From Elymus sibiricus (lineage: Eukaryota > Streptophyta > Magnoliopsida > Poales > Poaceae), in contig CM077676.1 in NCBI GenBank assembly GCA_039707655.1, positions 83,539,895-83,603,894 on the forward strand: a DNA stretch of 64,000 nt. The letters are read 5' to 3'. Positions 36,163 to 48,705 of this stretch are shown here, in pieces. Within the stretch, counting starts at the first letter, position 1. Each line of letters begins with the position of its first letter. Made by a program: the position numbers and the translations under genes. The notes beneath the pieces were generated by a model that was not told where the DNA came from, ran no database searches, and saw only the letters and a program-made list of their open reading frames with translations.

Positions 36163-39100
36163 TATTTCTGTAGCTGATGCTCGGGGTGAAGTTAATTTGA
36201 GAATAATGCCAATGCTGCTGAACAATCATTCAAAGGAAATGGCATTCAAACGTCGCCGTCGAAGCATGTTCTTGAACTTCAATCTATCAGATACAAGTGG
36301 CCAAGGAAATACTGGATGTTTATTGTTTTTATTTATCTTGAATTAAAATCAACATGGTTTATTTTCTCCTTTTTTTGTATCTAACATCTCATATATTTTT
36401 GGGATGCCTTGTTCGTCACATGGGTGAACAAAATAGCAAAAAAAATGAATTTAAATTATATAAAAACTATATACGAACCATTTAATTCAAGGTATGGTGA
36501 GCTGAAAGCCAACGAGCTTGCCTTGACTAAGCTTTCTTCACTTCTTGACCGAGTTACAAAACAAACATTTACTATGATTATTTTGTAATTCAATCACAAG
36601 TTAATATTCCAGTCAAACTTTGCTCACTTTTCTTACTTGATCGAACGAGCTAGCTTTGATCAAACTTTGCTCACTTTTCTTACTTGATCGAACGAGCTAG
36701 CTTTGATCAAACTTTGCTCACTTTTCTTAATGGATTTACAAATCCGGCTCGTATTTGGCACACGGCAAGAGTGCCATCGCCACCGTCCAAGGACCACACC
36801 ACGACGACCCGCTGAGAATGACGCCTGTAAGAAGTAAACCTCGCAAAAACGCCAACACTGCCCGATCTAAAAAGTCGAATAAAGTGTTTTCACTCAGAGC
36901 CAAAGGTACAGAGCATAGTCCACGGTGCCGCCTCCAAGAAAGTGAATGAACGCTCACGAGCATCGCCATCACTGATATTAGCGCCATCCAGCATGGCTTT
37001 AGCACCGGTAAGTGACCACCTACTACTTGAAGGCCCACGAGCCGCAACATATCGACCACGCATCACTGTCACCGTCCGAAGCACATCATTTGGTTCCAGA
37101 CGTTTAAATTCAGTATTTTGGTGAGGAACCTCCCCCCACCCCCCGCGTCGTCTCTCGGGCGGCACGGGCGGGATCCCCCCGAATCTCGCCGCCGGCCACC
37201 CTCCTCACCTCCTCCCTCACCTCGCCATCGCCGGAGGACGTTGGCTGGCTAAGCCCGTGGCGGACGGCAGCGGAGGGGCCTTTGTCTCGCCTGGAGGCGG
37301 GAGCTTCGGGTGGGGGAGGCTCGGCCGCCTCGCTGCGCTGCGTGGCGGCTCCGGCGCCTTGGCCTCCCTGCGTGTCGCCGGCGGTCTCCCTTCGACAGGT
37401 CTGGGCGGGGTGACAGCCTCCTTCTCCTCCCTATGCGATGGCTTCTACTTGGTCATGGCGCGATGGCTTTGTGGGAGGTGTGCGGGCTAGCAGAGGTGTG
37501 GTGCGTGGGGGTGTGGTGTTGGGTGATGCTCCGAGCGAAAGCTTTTCGGGGTCTTGCTGGCCGACGGCGTTGGCGTCTGTGGACATCGTTTCACCCCCTT
37601 GGAGGCGCCGCCGTGGAGTTCTTCCCCTGCACACCCTCGGTCTCAGGTCTTCAGGTGAAAGCCTAAGGCCAGGTCGGCCTGGGCGACGGCGTCGGCATCG
37701 TCGCTTCCCCCTTTGGGGCGTCGTCTTGAAGACCTTGGGATCCGGTTTGCGCTCTTTTTGTGCTTGACACTCACGACACTGCGGTTGGCAGGTGCTCGAC
37801 CGGCAGTGTGGAGGTTCTGGCGTCGCGACTTGTGTGGCAACGATGATGGTGGAAAGATGTGCAGGATTGTGGCTGGTCTTTGTCCTCGACATTCGGCTTT
37901 TTTAAGAAATCGACATCCTCAGGGACCGAGTTTCAAAAAAAAATGTCACCGTCTGGCAACAGCCCACAACTCTTCCATACCGGGTTCCCGGTGAGCAGCA
38001 GCCTCCCTAGTGGCGGCAAGAGGTTTCAGATAACGGAGTGACGGCTAAGGTTAGGTCGCCGGTGCCTTTCTATGAATTATCAGACTGAACTTAAACAGCT
38101 CATACCTATATTTTTATTTTGTCATGTTGTTTTTGTGTTAACATATGTCGAGTAAAACCTAGTAAACTAGCCTTGATCAAACTTTGCTCTCTTTTGAATA
38201 CATTGACAAAATGAGCACATACTCGGGTCATTTTTCAAATCCAATCCCAAGTTCAGCTAATGAACGGAAAATAATATACAAACTATTTTATTTCAGTTGA
38301 TTTATATCGTACTCAAAAAAGAGTTTGAGAGTAATGCCGGACGAAATGATGGTGGAGGTCGAATGTATTTCAACTCCCTCCAATTTTTCCTTCTATTTTT
38401 CCTCTTTCCCTCGGTCTCTTCCCTCCAGTTTTTCTCTTTCCCTCCAAATTAAGGTAACTGACCAAAAATCTTGCGCACCTCCCCCCATCTATCTCAACAG
38501 CTCAAGTCGTGCTGAACACAAGTCGTGGGTCATCTCTGCCGGCTGGCGGCGGCAGGCGATTCTGGGCCATCTCTGGCGACTGGCGGCAGCAGACGATTCG
38601 GGCCATCTCTCCGATTGCAGGTCAGTGCCTCCCCCCCTCCCTGGCTCTCTCGCATGCGACCTCCTTCTGGTCTAATAGATCTGTCCACTACGTTCGTCGC
38701 CGACCATAGCTGCCCTCGACGAGCACTCGTCCTCAGCCGTGGATTAGGTTGCAAGGTGGACGGGATATCCCGCCAGGCCGCAGCGCCGTCCCGCAAAACA
38801 GCCGCTGGGCTGACCGCATTCTCAATAGCGGGCTCAAGCGCACGCGCCGCATAACTGCGTCACAATGGGGCGCCCTTCCTCCGACCTGCCGCCGCCGCCG
38901 CTGCCCCCGACCTGACGCCCTTCCTCCGCCCCGACCTAACGCCTGCATCAGTGCGCCACTCCTCGCACCTGCTAGCCATTCCTGCTGATGGGTTCGGCGG
39001 CGGCACCGCCGCCGCCATCTCCACATCGGAACTGCGTCACGCCTCCCTCACATCTCCTCCAAGATGGAGATGTTGTTCCTCCAGCGCCTCCCTCACGCGT

Positions 39101-39603
39101 TAAAGAGATTGTTCCTCCGTCGCTTCCCTTGCCAACCGGAGTTGTCGTTTCGTCGTCGTTCACTTCCGCATGGTCTGCATCCTCGCTTCTCCCGTTCCTC
39201 TCCTCCAAGAAGCCAAGACCTGAAGATGTCACTGCAACTACAAGTGAAAGAATCCAAGATCCTCACCAACTTACTTGCTTGATGCTTTTCAATTACTGCT
39301 ACACTTGTACATATACAGATATACTTGGCTTGTCTTGCTCGTGCTGCAGTAGTACTACACTTGTACATATACATATATATTGATTTTTCCCTATCAAATT
39401 GGTTTATGCGGGTGTGATTCAGAGGACCATATACCAGTAAATTAACATAGATGATGAGCACGTGGCTATTTTTTCTTGAATGTTTTTTAAGAACTGAAAG
39501 CAAGGCGTGTCTATGCGTAATTTAGACAATGTCTATGGGTAAATTTATACGTCTCTAGGCTTCACAGTACATTCTAGATTTATTTAATTTACATTTTTTT
39601 TCA
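36163..39603. other. CACTA interior between the two genes, with nested retroposon-like sequence
   Basis: 36163-36345 may hold the last TNPD exon (RGEVNLRIMPMLLNNHSKEM). 36614-36731 are 47-bp tandem repeats. About 37130-37943 is GC-rich, ends in an A-run (37935-37943) and reads like a retroposed non-coding LINE-type sequence. 38440-39290 is GC-rich with short frames and may be the TNPA leader exon. Confidence 0.4.
36614..36731. repeat. 47-bp tandem repeat, 2.5 copies
   Basis: CAAACTTTGCTCACTTTTCT begins at 36614, 36661 and 36708 (exact 47-bp steps), each followed by TACTTGATCGAACGAGCTAG in the first two. A related CAAACTTTGCTCTCTTTT recurs near 38177. Confidence 0.9.
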
Positions 39604-39635
39604 GCTTTTGTGTTGGTTTTCGTCCTGGAGTTGAT

Positions 39636-42600
39636 ATGACACGAAGTAAACTACATGTTATTGAATGCAATGATGAATACATGACCGAGGAACGTATTGA
39701 ACATGAGAATACCATGTGCAAAGATGTTGAGTCATCTCATGTTCACCCATCGTCTTGTAATATTGAAGAAGGCTTGGATGATAGTGATGATGAAGAGGAC
39801 CAGGACGACACTGCTGCTAATGAACAAGGTAATCACCTTTTGACACTATGCTAGACATTCTGAAAAATTAGAATTAGAATCAACATTGCAGTACCATCTT
39901 CTCCAGAACAGAACTGAATGGTAACCCTTTAGATGTGATGGTGTATAGTGTGTCTATAAGGACCATGGTCATCGAAACAATTAAAACTAAACCATGTACC
40001 ATATGGAAAGCACTGCCCTTTCAACTTTTTACTTGGCTAGCTACACTAACTGTTGGGCAATAGGCTTCAGTATGCAACAGTACACTGCATCCCGTCGTTG
40101 CACTGTTGTAAGATTCACTTCTTTTGTATTAGTGGTGATTTTCCATAGTGTTATCAATTTAATGCTCTGTAAACTGGTGAATGACACTATCAGTTGTTCC
40201 TCAGACTGCAGATCTAAAGATAATTCACATAGTTGTTTATGTGTGATTAACTATAAATGTTTTGAAAATTTATCCATGATCAGATGAAAATGGAGAAACA
40301 ACCAAGCGTGGGAGGACAAGGCTAAAAGAAACATGGAATCTTCCGAAAGGGCAGAGAATTGTGGTCCAGTGCAATGATATAAACCAGCCAATTGGAAAAG
40401 AAGCGGCACGTCTTGGGAATTTTCTTGGCACGGTTGCTAGGAATGGAAAATTGTGTAGTTTGAGCTACAAGGACTGGAGAAAACTAATAGGAGAGAGAGA
40501 AAAAAAGACAAATGAACAAAGAAACAAAAGGGATATACTAGCGCAAGTAAAGGTATATTCAGAGTACATTAAATCTCTTTTGCTAACATCATTATGCTTT
40601 ACATTCTAGCGTTATCATAAACATAGTTTTATTTGAAATGTAGATGAGGTTTCTTTACCCTGCTCGCATGGAAAAGATTATATTAAAAAAAATTGGAGAT
40701 AGATGGAGGGAACATAAGTCAGATCTGAAAGCACTGTATTTTGATGCAAATAAGAGCATGGAAGCGAATAACACCAATGTTCCAAAGGGTGTTATTAAGG
40801 ACCAGTGGATTACTCTGGTCAGTAATTGGATGACCCCGAAGGCACAGGTACGTACACACTCACCAGATTTGTTATGTACATGTTGCTCAGTCATGGTACA
40901 AAATTATGAAAAATACTTGTGCATACATTATACAATTGTTTGACAGGGGATAAGTGAGACAAATAGGAGAAATTGTGCGATGAGGAAGTCCAAACACACG
41001 TCTGGAACTAAGAGTTTTCCACGAGTTCGAGAAGAGCTGGTCAGTTTATGAGAACTCAAACTATATGCATCTACATCCCATTTGTACTGCAGGTATTTAA
41101 TAAATTAACCGTTTGACCAATAGAGACTAAAGGATCCAGAAAAGAAGTACCCACACAGGGCTGTCTTATACATGCATACACATAAGCACAAAAGCGACAA
41201 GAAAATGAATGAACAAGTGGTATAGTATCGACACTTTTATTCAAAATTATAGTGTTGTTTAGCACATTGTTCTGACATACACTATTCATGTATATAGGTT
41301 GATTTGAAGAAGCGTATAGCGGAGAATCCATCTTTAGTAGATACTAGTAGAGGAAAGACAGCATGGAAAGGAGATGTTTTGAATGCAGTACTTGGCGCAG
41401 ACAAGCCTGGACATATACATGGCCTGGGACGGGTTCCGGATCCAAATCAAATCTTTGATGTGTCAACTTCACGCCACTTTCAGAATATACACCTTAGTTC
41501 ATTGGAGGATACATCGGATGAAGATCTTTTGGCTATTAGACTGAAGATGGAGAAGCTGGAGAAAAAAGTGGAAAACCAAGATGCTGAGATTTTGGAACTA
41601 AAAGGGAAGAACAAAAACTCTGAAGGACAGGTAAATTCGAAGAATTTCTCCATTATTCAATACACGTACTAATTCGTAGGTACTAGTTACAGGGTTATTT
41701 GGATCAGCCATCTGCATCTCGAGATGTTCCTTCTATTGCCAAGACAAATTCAAAAAGAAAAGTATGTGTCTTTAGAAAGGTATAATAAATATTTTGAAGT
41801 CATTTTACAAGTATGTTCTTAATCTTGTTTGGTTTCAATGACAGAGAATTTATGGCGACGGTCATCGTGAACAACTTCGTACTGTTGGGAAGCAGAATAA
41901 TGTGATGGTAGTGTATGGATGCATTAATACATTTCTGTTTTCTTTTTAAAGAAATTAATCATCTCTTGACATTCATTACAGAGCAAGGAAACATTTCTCA
42001 ATGATATGGAGATGCAACAGTCATACAAACGTCCTGCTATGGATGAGGTATGATCATTGATATATTGTTTGGAATCGAACATGGTTGAGTAGAAATTTAG
42101 AATTACTCACACATTTTTCCAGCAGGAATGTTTATTATTGTTCTTGCGAATCTTATAGTATATCTTTTGTCACAGAACAATGAAACTTTGGTCCATGATG
42201 AAAGTGTGCAGCAAGAGTGGGAAAACACTAGTGCAGATAAGGTTAGTAACTCCTTCCCTTTCTGAACTTATTACCAATGTCGAGAATCTTGAGACGATTA
42301 CCAAACAAACTTTTATGATGATACACCAATGAAATCAGATCTAAAACACTAGATACTCATTGCGTAGCTGTTGTTGCTTCTTTTCATTATGTGGTTATCT
42401 TGTGTATGCTTATTTATTCTCAACTCTAAATCCGTTTCAAAATGAGCAAAATGTTTATCTTTAGATTGCTCTTCATTATTCAATACACGTACTAATTGTT
42501 ACGTTCTCGTTACAGGATTCTTTTGGTCAGAAGTCTACATCTCAAGATGCTCTTTGTGTTGGCAAGACAAATTCGAAACAAAAAGTATTCATCTCTAGAA

Positions 42601-44300
42601 TATTATAATAATAAAGTCCAAGTCATTTAGATAAATATGACCATTTTCTTATTTTGTTTCAATCGACAGAGAGTATATAGCGACAGTCATAGTCAACAAC
42701 TTGGTACCGTTGGGCAGAATAATAATGTGATGGTAGTGTACGCATGCATTAATATATTTCTGTTTGTTTTTATAGAAATTAATCACCTCTTGCCATTCAT
42801 TACAGAGCAAGGAAAAGTTTATCTATGACATGGAGATGCAACCATCAAACAAACGCCCTTCTAAGGATAAGGTATGCTCATTTATGTATAGTTTGGAGTC
42901 CAATATGGTTGAGCAACAATCAATTATTACTTGCTCTTCTCACGGTAGGAATGTTTATTATAATTCTTCCAAATCTCATGATATATATTCTGTCACAGAA
43001 CAAAGATACTTCTATCCATGATGAAAATGTGCAACAAGAGAAGGATAATTCTAGTGCAAATAAGGTTATTGCACTCCATATCTTCTAAATTTCTAAAGCT
43101 TATTTTCACAATGCATCTCTGCTCTCATGCGTCAAGATTTTTTTTGCACATTTCCAGCGCATACACATGCTAGAAATGATGTCTGACATCTATAATAATT
43201 TCAATATTGAGTAGAAATATCTGAGATAACAATCTAAGAGATAAAGTGCAGCTACTTTCACCAAGATGAAAAATCCCTTCACATTGCTATTTCAGCCTTT
43301 CGTTTGCATAATGTTGCAGATGTCATACATGAAAAAACAATTACTAAATTGTTGTGTAGATTTGCTAAGAAATACATTGCTAGCAGCAGTAATTCTTAAC
43401 ATAACAGAGAGGATAAGTGGAATTGTAAGAGATAGTAGCTACAAAAAGGAACTTGACAAATAATCTTATACATGTGGCCTTCTTGCACAACAATCTAGTG
43501 CACACCATGACATGCCATCATTTACTAAATAATTATGCTTGAACTATTAAATTGACCTCCAACTTAACAACAAGCCTCAATGGGTTAGAGAATACTATGC
43601 GTATACGGTACATTCTGATTCATCATGTGCACATTTATATTCAGTTTTTTGCTTCTTAAGTTATTCTGATTATTTTGCATCTTGCCATTAGCATGGTGGC
43701 CAGAACATTAGTAAGATCTCAAGAGGAGGTAATGCAACAAAGCATGCCAATGTATGACATACATCTTCTAAATCGTTCTTACGCTTTAAGTATATTGCAT
43801 ACTAATGTTGCACAAAATATCTACAGAAACAACAATGCAGTACAACAAATTGCCTGGGTGCCGACTCGATAGATGTATGGGTATTAAGTTTATGTTACAC
43901 ATGATTATCTGTACGTTTCAAATTGCTTATAGTACAAATGGTTTTCTCGTTTACGAACAGATTGGCACTATAGTATTTTTGAAGAGCTTGGGAAATCCAA
44001 ACAAGAATGTTGCTCTTGGTACACTCCAAAGCACTGACCCAGAATACAAAGTTGAGGGTGTTCATCTTGGTAATCAATTCTGGGCAGTCCGAATTGATGC
44101 TACATTGGCAAAATCAGATCAGTTGATACGGCCTCTAAAAAAGGTCAACATTATTGGTCATGCAGCAGGATTAATTATTGCATGGCCTTCAACCTTTGTA
44201 TGTTGCACCTCCTTTAATTTTGTCGCTTTTAACCTTGTTTTCTCGACAATAACTTGCTGATCTCATTTCTTTATTGTTGTAGATTGCTAAGATAAATTGA
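39636..44300 (+). CDS. CACTA TNPA-like protein (PF03004), 17 exons, apparently intact
   Basis: Exons 39636-39828, 40284-40552, 40644-40847, 40947-41039, 41298-41630, 41693-41761, 41845-41907, 41982-42047, 42176-42241, 42516-42584, 42670-42732, 42806-42871, 42999-43064, 43692-43751, 43827-43874, 43961-44197 and 44283-44300 join with GT-AG introns to 660 residues without a stop. Residues from about 65 form the Ptta/En/Spm plant transposase domain (RGRTRLKETWNLPKGQRI, GNFLGTVAR). A coiled coil follows (MEKLEKKVENQDAEILELK), then a repetitive low-complexity part, and a C-terminal domain ending GHAAGLIIAWPS. TNPA-type proteins bind subterminal repeats and assist TNPD in transposition. Every junction after exon 1 is phase 0. 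The two exons at 43692 and 43827 are the least certain. Confidence 0.8.
41651..43296. repeat. 823-bp tandem duplication covering four TNPA-like exons
   Basis: The exon set 41693/41845/41982/42176 and the set 42516/42670/42806/42999 are paralogous, at offsets 823-825 bp. Exon lengths are identical (69, 63, 66, 66 bp). Introns also match, e.g. ATTATTCAATACACGTACTA before each first exon. All eight exons are phase 0, so the frame is preserved. Confidence 0.9.
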
Positions 44301-44919
44301 TGATGCATGGCCCAGATGTTGATTGCAAGGTGGAGAATGGGGCTGCTATTCGATAGTCTTATGTAGTGTTTTAGGATGTCATTTCCAGTGTGGATAATTC
44401 AAACATTATGTTTTAGAATGGTCAAGGCGTTGATTGAAACGTCCAGACTTAGCTACTATGTTAGTATACATTATTGTAACCTTTGGATCATGTTCTTTGT
44501 AATGCAACAAAGTCAAATTAATATACGAGACCTTTATGCTTATTATATTGTGGCTCCATGCATTGTCAGCACTGACCATATCATTATATCATTCTGGATA
44601 GTAATATATGAAATTGTAGTTCATAAACTTTAGCAACACTTCTATACGTTGCAATGATCTGTTGGGTCCATTTGGAAATCATGTTCTACAATGCAGCGGG
44701 CAACACATATGAAGTGTTGTTAGAATCTAGTTATATACGTTGCTAGCCTGCAACGTTTTTTCATGCCGTTTACCAACGCATTTATATACGTTGTTGTAGG
44801 CCCTTCCAACGCCACCTACGGCAACGCATATTAAACCGTTGGTGTAGGCCTTAGCAACACTTATATGGACATACAACAACGCATCAATGCATTGCTGAAA
44901 GGGGGTTCTTGTTGTAGTG
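44301..44919. other. CACTA 3' subterminal region
   Basis: Repeated TTGCAACG/CGTTG/AACGCATTTATATACG motifs in both orientations up to the terminal inverted repeat. Likely binding sites for the TNPA-like protein. Confidence 0.7.
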
Positions 44920-45945
44920 AGTGAAGCTGGGGGAGATACAAAATCCTGGCAAAAAAACAAAGATGGAGCGCCTGTGACCGAAGAAGTTCCTTTTGGCTTA
45001 CTGTTGTTCTTGCTCTTGCAGCTTTGTTTACCTATGTTTAGTGGTTGGTCTGTAATAATAGCTATGTTGTGTGCTCATGCTGTCACTGGACTTGTTGGCT
45101 GTCTGTAGTAGTATGTAAGCAAAACGTCTTTGTAAGGTCTCACTCTCTAAATCACCCTGAAATGGAGTTCAAGCTACAGAGGAGGAGGAGATCGGATGGA
45201 ATGGGGTCTACTTTCTGTCCTAGCCACGCTAGCTAGACGTTGTGCCATTGTTCTCTTTATCCGTTTGCGTGCCCGATTTAATTAGGACAACAATGAACCA
45301 TAGCATGTCTCGCGAGTCAAATGATATATGGAGGTGTGATTTTAATGCGAATATACTGTAGCTTGCATGTCAGCTTAGATACTCAATGAAAAAAATATGA
45401 GTATATACCTAAGAGAGTCATTCCCACTAACTTATTTATCTCAACATGCAAGAATGTCATCTCACCATACAACTATTAATGGGATAAGGCCTACCTCAAC
45501 ATGCAATCATGCATGGAAAAAAGACTCACCACAATATTCAAGCGTGCATGGGAATATGTTTTCCATTCATTTATTCTACCTATATCCAATAAATATTGTT
45601 GTAACTATACGTAAACAAATATAAAAGTCATATGTATTTCTAATTTTAGTTCTCATGTTATCAACCTAGATTTTCATAGACAATTCCTGCAGCAACATGC
45701 AGGGTATCCTCTAATTATCTTGAGTGAGGTACCTGCAATTTGGACCATATGAAAGAACACACCACTTTTCATCAAGGCTTGAAAAGAGGCTTTAAAAACG
45801 ATTGCACCACATGGGCCCATAGCTATGGACAGAGCGATGGATACTATCTCAATCACATGTCACTCTTATTTTCCCCTTCATTTTGCTGATAAAAACCCGA
45901 TTAGAAATATTTCCCAATGAAAAAAATATGAGTATTTTCATTCTT
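44920..45945. other. intergenic after the CACTA element
   Basis: 44923-45140 is probably the displaced 3' UTR of the polyketide synthase gene (inference from position). The remainder is AT-rich with no gene or repeat recognised. Confidence 0.4.
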
Positions 45946-46190
45946 GATGGTTAGGAGGACACTGGTATCGCCAGCCCACCAGGGTTCAAGTCCTGATGCT
46001 CGCATTTTTCTGGATTTATTTCAGGATTTCCGACGATGCGCATTCAGTGGGAGGAGACGTTCCCGCCGACTACGAGGCTCAGTCTTTCGGAGGTGCTCAT
46101 AAGGGTATGATAGCGTAAATGTGTTCATAGGGATGAGTGTATGCGCGTATTTACGAGTGCCTGCATTTGTACCGTGTTTAGAAAAACTAA
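45946..46190 (+). mobile_element. Au-type SINE with tRNA-like head
   Basis: GATGGTTAGGAGGACACTGG and the B-box CAGGGTTCAAGTCCTGATGC form the tRNA-derived head. The body follows: CAGGATTTCCGACGATGCG, CAGTGGGAGGAGACGTTCCC, CTCAGTCTTTCGGAGG, TGAGTGTATGCGCG. It is a relative of the copy at 10446. Confidence 0.8.
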
Positions 46191-46371
46191 ATTTGTCCTC
46201 AGATGCTTGAACCATTGGTGTGGCGTTTTCTTGATCACCTTAGCTCATTCAAAAGGAGGAAGAGCCCCAGCCTCACCATAAGAAGCATCACGTGATGCAT
46301 TTATTTTGGTGATCTCGACACAGGGGATAATTATTTGTTCGTTCTGGAAGCAGTCGTGACGTACGATCTTA

Positions 46372-47097
46372 GAGCACCACAAACACTATTTTCAAATCAT
46401 CAAATTCATATTATTTCATGCAACGTAAAACCTACTCTAAGCGGAGCTCGTCCGGCTCCGCCGTGCCCATGTCCAGCGGCCGGCTGCGCCCCTCATAGTG
46501 TTGGTCCGGTCGCCGTCTCCCATGTCCTACTCTTTCTCGTCTTAGTCTGGAACCTTCACGGGGCCGGTGGACGTGAGATCGATGATCGATCCGTCTTGGG
46601 AGAAGCCGGCGACGTCCACCCTGACGTGGTTGCGGTGTCCGGGGTGGGCGTGCACCACACGGGGCGATGGAGAATGCGACTCCGTCTCGCCAACGTCCGC
46701 CTCCGTGAGGGTTGCTGCCGCCTCCCACGCCCGCTGCCTCGCATGGCGGGTACACCGTGCCATATTTGCGTCGGCGGATGCCCATGCATTCACCTCCGCC
46801 CCGGCGCGCCAACGAAGCGATTGCGCGTCCGCCGGGGCGTTCGGACGCCAGATGGATCGCACCGCCTCCGGCGAGGCAGTGGCGACACACCTCGCGCCGG
46901 ATCCATGCCCCATTTGGGCGGACGCAATGAATTCCTGACGGAAAGAGTACAAGCGCTGCCGTCGGGCGGCCTCCTCCTGGGAGCGGCGGAGCGCAAGGCA
47001 GACGGTCATCTCCTCCTGGTCAGTGTCCGGAGGAGGCCGCCCGACGGCAGTGTCTGGACGTTTGGGGCAGGTATGGACGGTCCGGTTATAGATACTC
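46372..47097. mobile_element. Harbinger-like element, 726 bp, TSD TTA
   Basis: Ends GAGCACCACAAACACT and (inverted) GAGTATCTATAACCGG are imperfect repeats of the GAGCATCTCCAAC class. TTA flanks both sides (46369-46371, 47098-47100). The interior is GC-rich and holds a 155-residue minus-strand ORF. It sits inside a LINE-like 3' end that resumes at 47098. Confidence 0.6.
46542..47009 (-). CDS. hypothetical ORF in Harbinger-like element
   Basis: 155 residues starting MTVCLALRRSQEEAARRQRL. Arg/Glu-rich helical N-terminus, Ala-rich middle (RARQRAWEAAATLTEAD), and a C-terminus ending GSIIDLTSTGPVKVPD. No known domain recognised. The frame sits wholly inside the transposon and is GC-rich. It may be a fragment of a longer transposon protein, because the start lies close to the element end. 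Confidence 0.4.
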   Translation of the reverse strand: MTVCLALRRSQEEAARRQRLYSFRQEFIASAQMGHGSGARCVATASPEAVRSIWRPNAPADAQSLRWRAGAEVNAWASADANMARCTRHARQRAWEAAATLTEADVGETESHSPSPRVVHAHPGHRNHVRVDVAGFSQDGSIIDLTSTGPVKVPD

Positions 47098-47243
47098 TTA
47101 CATTTGGTGATGACGAGCCTATCATAGTTAACCTTAAAGTATTCCGGTCTGCAGACCTGGTAACTATCACCGTGTTTCAGACTGTTGTAATTTCCGTTAT
47201 GTATGTAATGAAAAGGGGCTGAGCCCGGTTAAAAAAAAAAAAA
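47098..47243 (+). mobile_element. LINE-like 3' tail with poly(A)
   Basis: TTGTAATTTCCGTTATGTAT, AATGAAAAGGGGCTGAGCCC and a 13-base A-run (47231-47243) are typical of plant LINE tails. The body upstream is disrupted by the Harbinger-like insertion. Confidence 0.5.
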
Positions 47244-47800
47244 TCACTGAGATCCAGGTCCACTGTATAGTTGCCGTAGTACACTACCACCTCGCCGACG
47301 TGCTTGGTACAGGGTCACATGACTGCACTTGATTGGGTTGGATATATGTTGGTTTCAGTTCAACACAGCAAGGCTGGTCCTAAATGATTGTGATTAAATA
47401 CTACTGCTAGAGGTCCATTTCGTTGGTTGATGTAGATATGGTCATCTATGTAGTTTGCTGATCGCAGATTTGATCACTTTGGTTTTTCTTTTTCTTCCTT
47501 TTTCTTTCCTATGCATAGCTTTAGTCTTATATGACTTTTGCTATTTGCCGGCGTGTTTTTGTGCGTGTGCGCTGGTATTGGTTGTGTGCATCCTACTATG
47601 CAAAGACCGGATGTGTGTTCATTGTGTTTGTATTCTCTTGATGCTTCATTTTGTGCCAATAAAATTCATCCTTTGCCGAGAAAAAAGTTAAGGTTCTATA
47701 CACCGAGCCTATGAAATAAGTGCTATGCTTCATTTGTTCTCTTGTGCCTGTTCCTAGAAAAAACAAGTTGTTCCTTGAATTTGTAGCATTAGCGCGCTTA
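47244..47800. other. intergenic, with a second LINE-like tail
   Basis: 47470-47690 contains TGTATTCTCTTGATGCTTCA and AATAAAATTCATCC then GAAAAAAG, resembling a retroposon 3' end. No coding region. Confidence 0.4.
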
Positions 47801-48506
47801 GGGCATCTCCAACGGCAACCCGTAAATTTCCTTTCGCATCCGTCCGCGGACAGGGGGACCAGTCCACAAGCACAGATGCGGGAGGGCGCCATCCAACGCT
47901 ATATGCATTGTTTCAACAAATCGGATGGAATCCGCTTTTATTAACTTTGAAAAAAATAACATTCCGCCTAAGCTTATAGGTTTGATCAGAGAATTACTAG
48001 CTTCCACCAATTCAGTACACGTCCTTCCGCCATCTACTAATCACCAATTCATTAAAAAAAAGCTCAGTGTATTAATCGTAGTGCTTTATTAGCAAGCTTC
48101 CGCCAATTCAGCGTATGTGATTTAGCTAGCTTCTGCCAACTAAAAGTGTATGCTTTTAGCTAGCTTCCGCCAAATCTAGTACATAGTTTGCTTGCTTTCT
48201 CCAAATCGTGTGGCCTTTTTTTTTTAAAAAAAAAAGAGAAAAATAGAAACAAAGTGATTAGTGGCTTCAATCAAACTTTAAACATGCTATCCGCCAAACC
48301 GTCATCTGGACGGAGAGGAAAGAGGGGTACGTGGTGACTTTTCGTTTGTCATGTGGATGTCCGGACTCCCTTAAAGCTCCCCCATGTTTGTCTCCGGTTT
48401 GCGGGAGAAAATACGTCTAGACCGCGTTGGATGGCTTCCGCGGTCCGGACAGCGCGGTCCGGACGGATGTGGAAGGTTAATTTGAGGGTTGGAGTTGGAG
48501 ATGCCC
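47801..48506. mobile_element. Harbinger-type non-autonomous element, 706 bp, TSD TTA
   Basis: Left GGGCATCTCCAACGGCAACC and right (inverted) GGGCATCTCCAACTCCAACC are near-identical termini. TTA flanks both (47798-47800, 48507-48509). No transposase. Subterminal GTCCGCGGAC palindromes and repeated TAGCTTCCGCCAA phrases lie inside. Confidence 0.85.
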
Positions 48507-48705
48507 TTAGTAGTTATGGCAATTCGCCATTTGCAAAAAGGTGTAGTTTTCTTCCAAATCAGCAGGCAAAGCTTATATATCTGTCATAAGAGCTAGTAGC
48601 CTAATTAAAGAAGTATATGTAGAACCAGAACTAACACAAACATAAATGTTATATATAGGTGCAGCTGTCTGAATAAATTCGAAGGCGATTTGATGCTGAC
48701 TAGTA

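Larger units (their letters stand above)
31270..44919 (+). mobile_element. CACTA (En/Spm) transposon, 13,650 bp, TSD AGT
   Basis: The left end CACTACAACAAGAACCCCC and the right end GGGGGTTCTTGTTGTAGTG are perfect 19-bp inverted repeats. AGT flanks both (31267-31269, 44920-44922). Subterminal zones contain many AACGCATATATA/TGCGTTGC/CAACGCA motifs in both orientations. It carries a TNPD-type transposase gene (internally deleted) and a TNPA-like gene, both on the plus strand. Young, intact termini suggest recent insertion. It landed just downstream of the polyketide synthase stop, probably in its 3' UTR. Confidence 0.95.
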
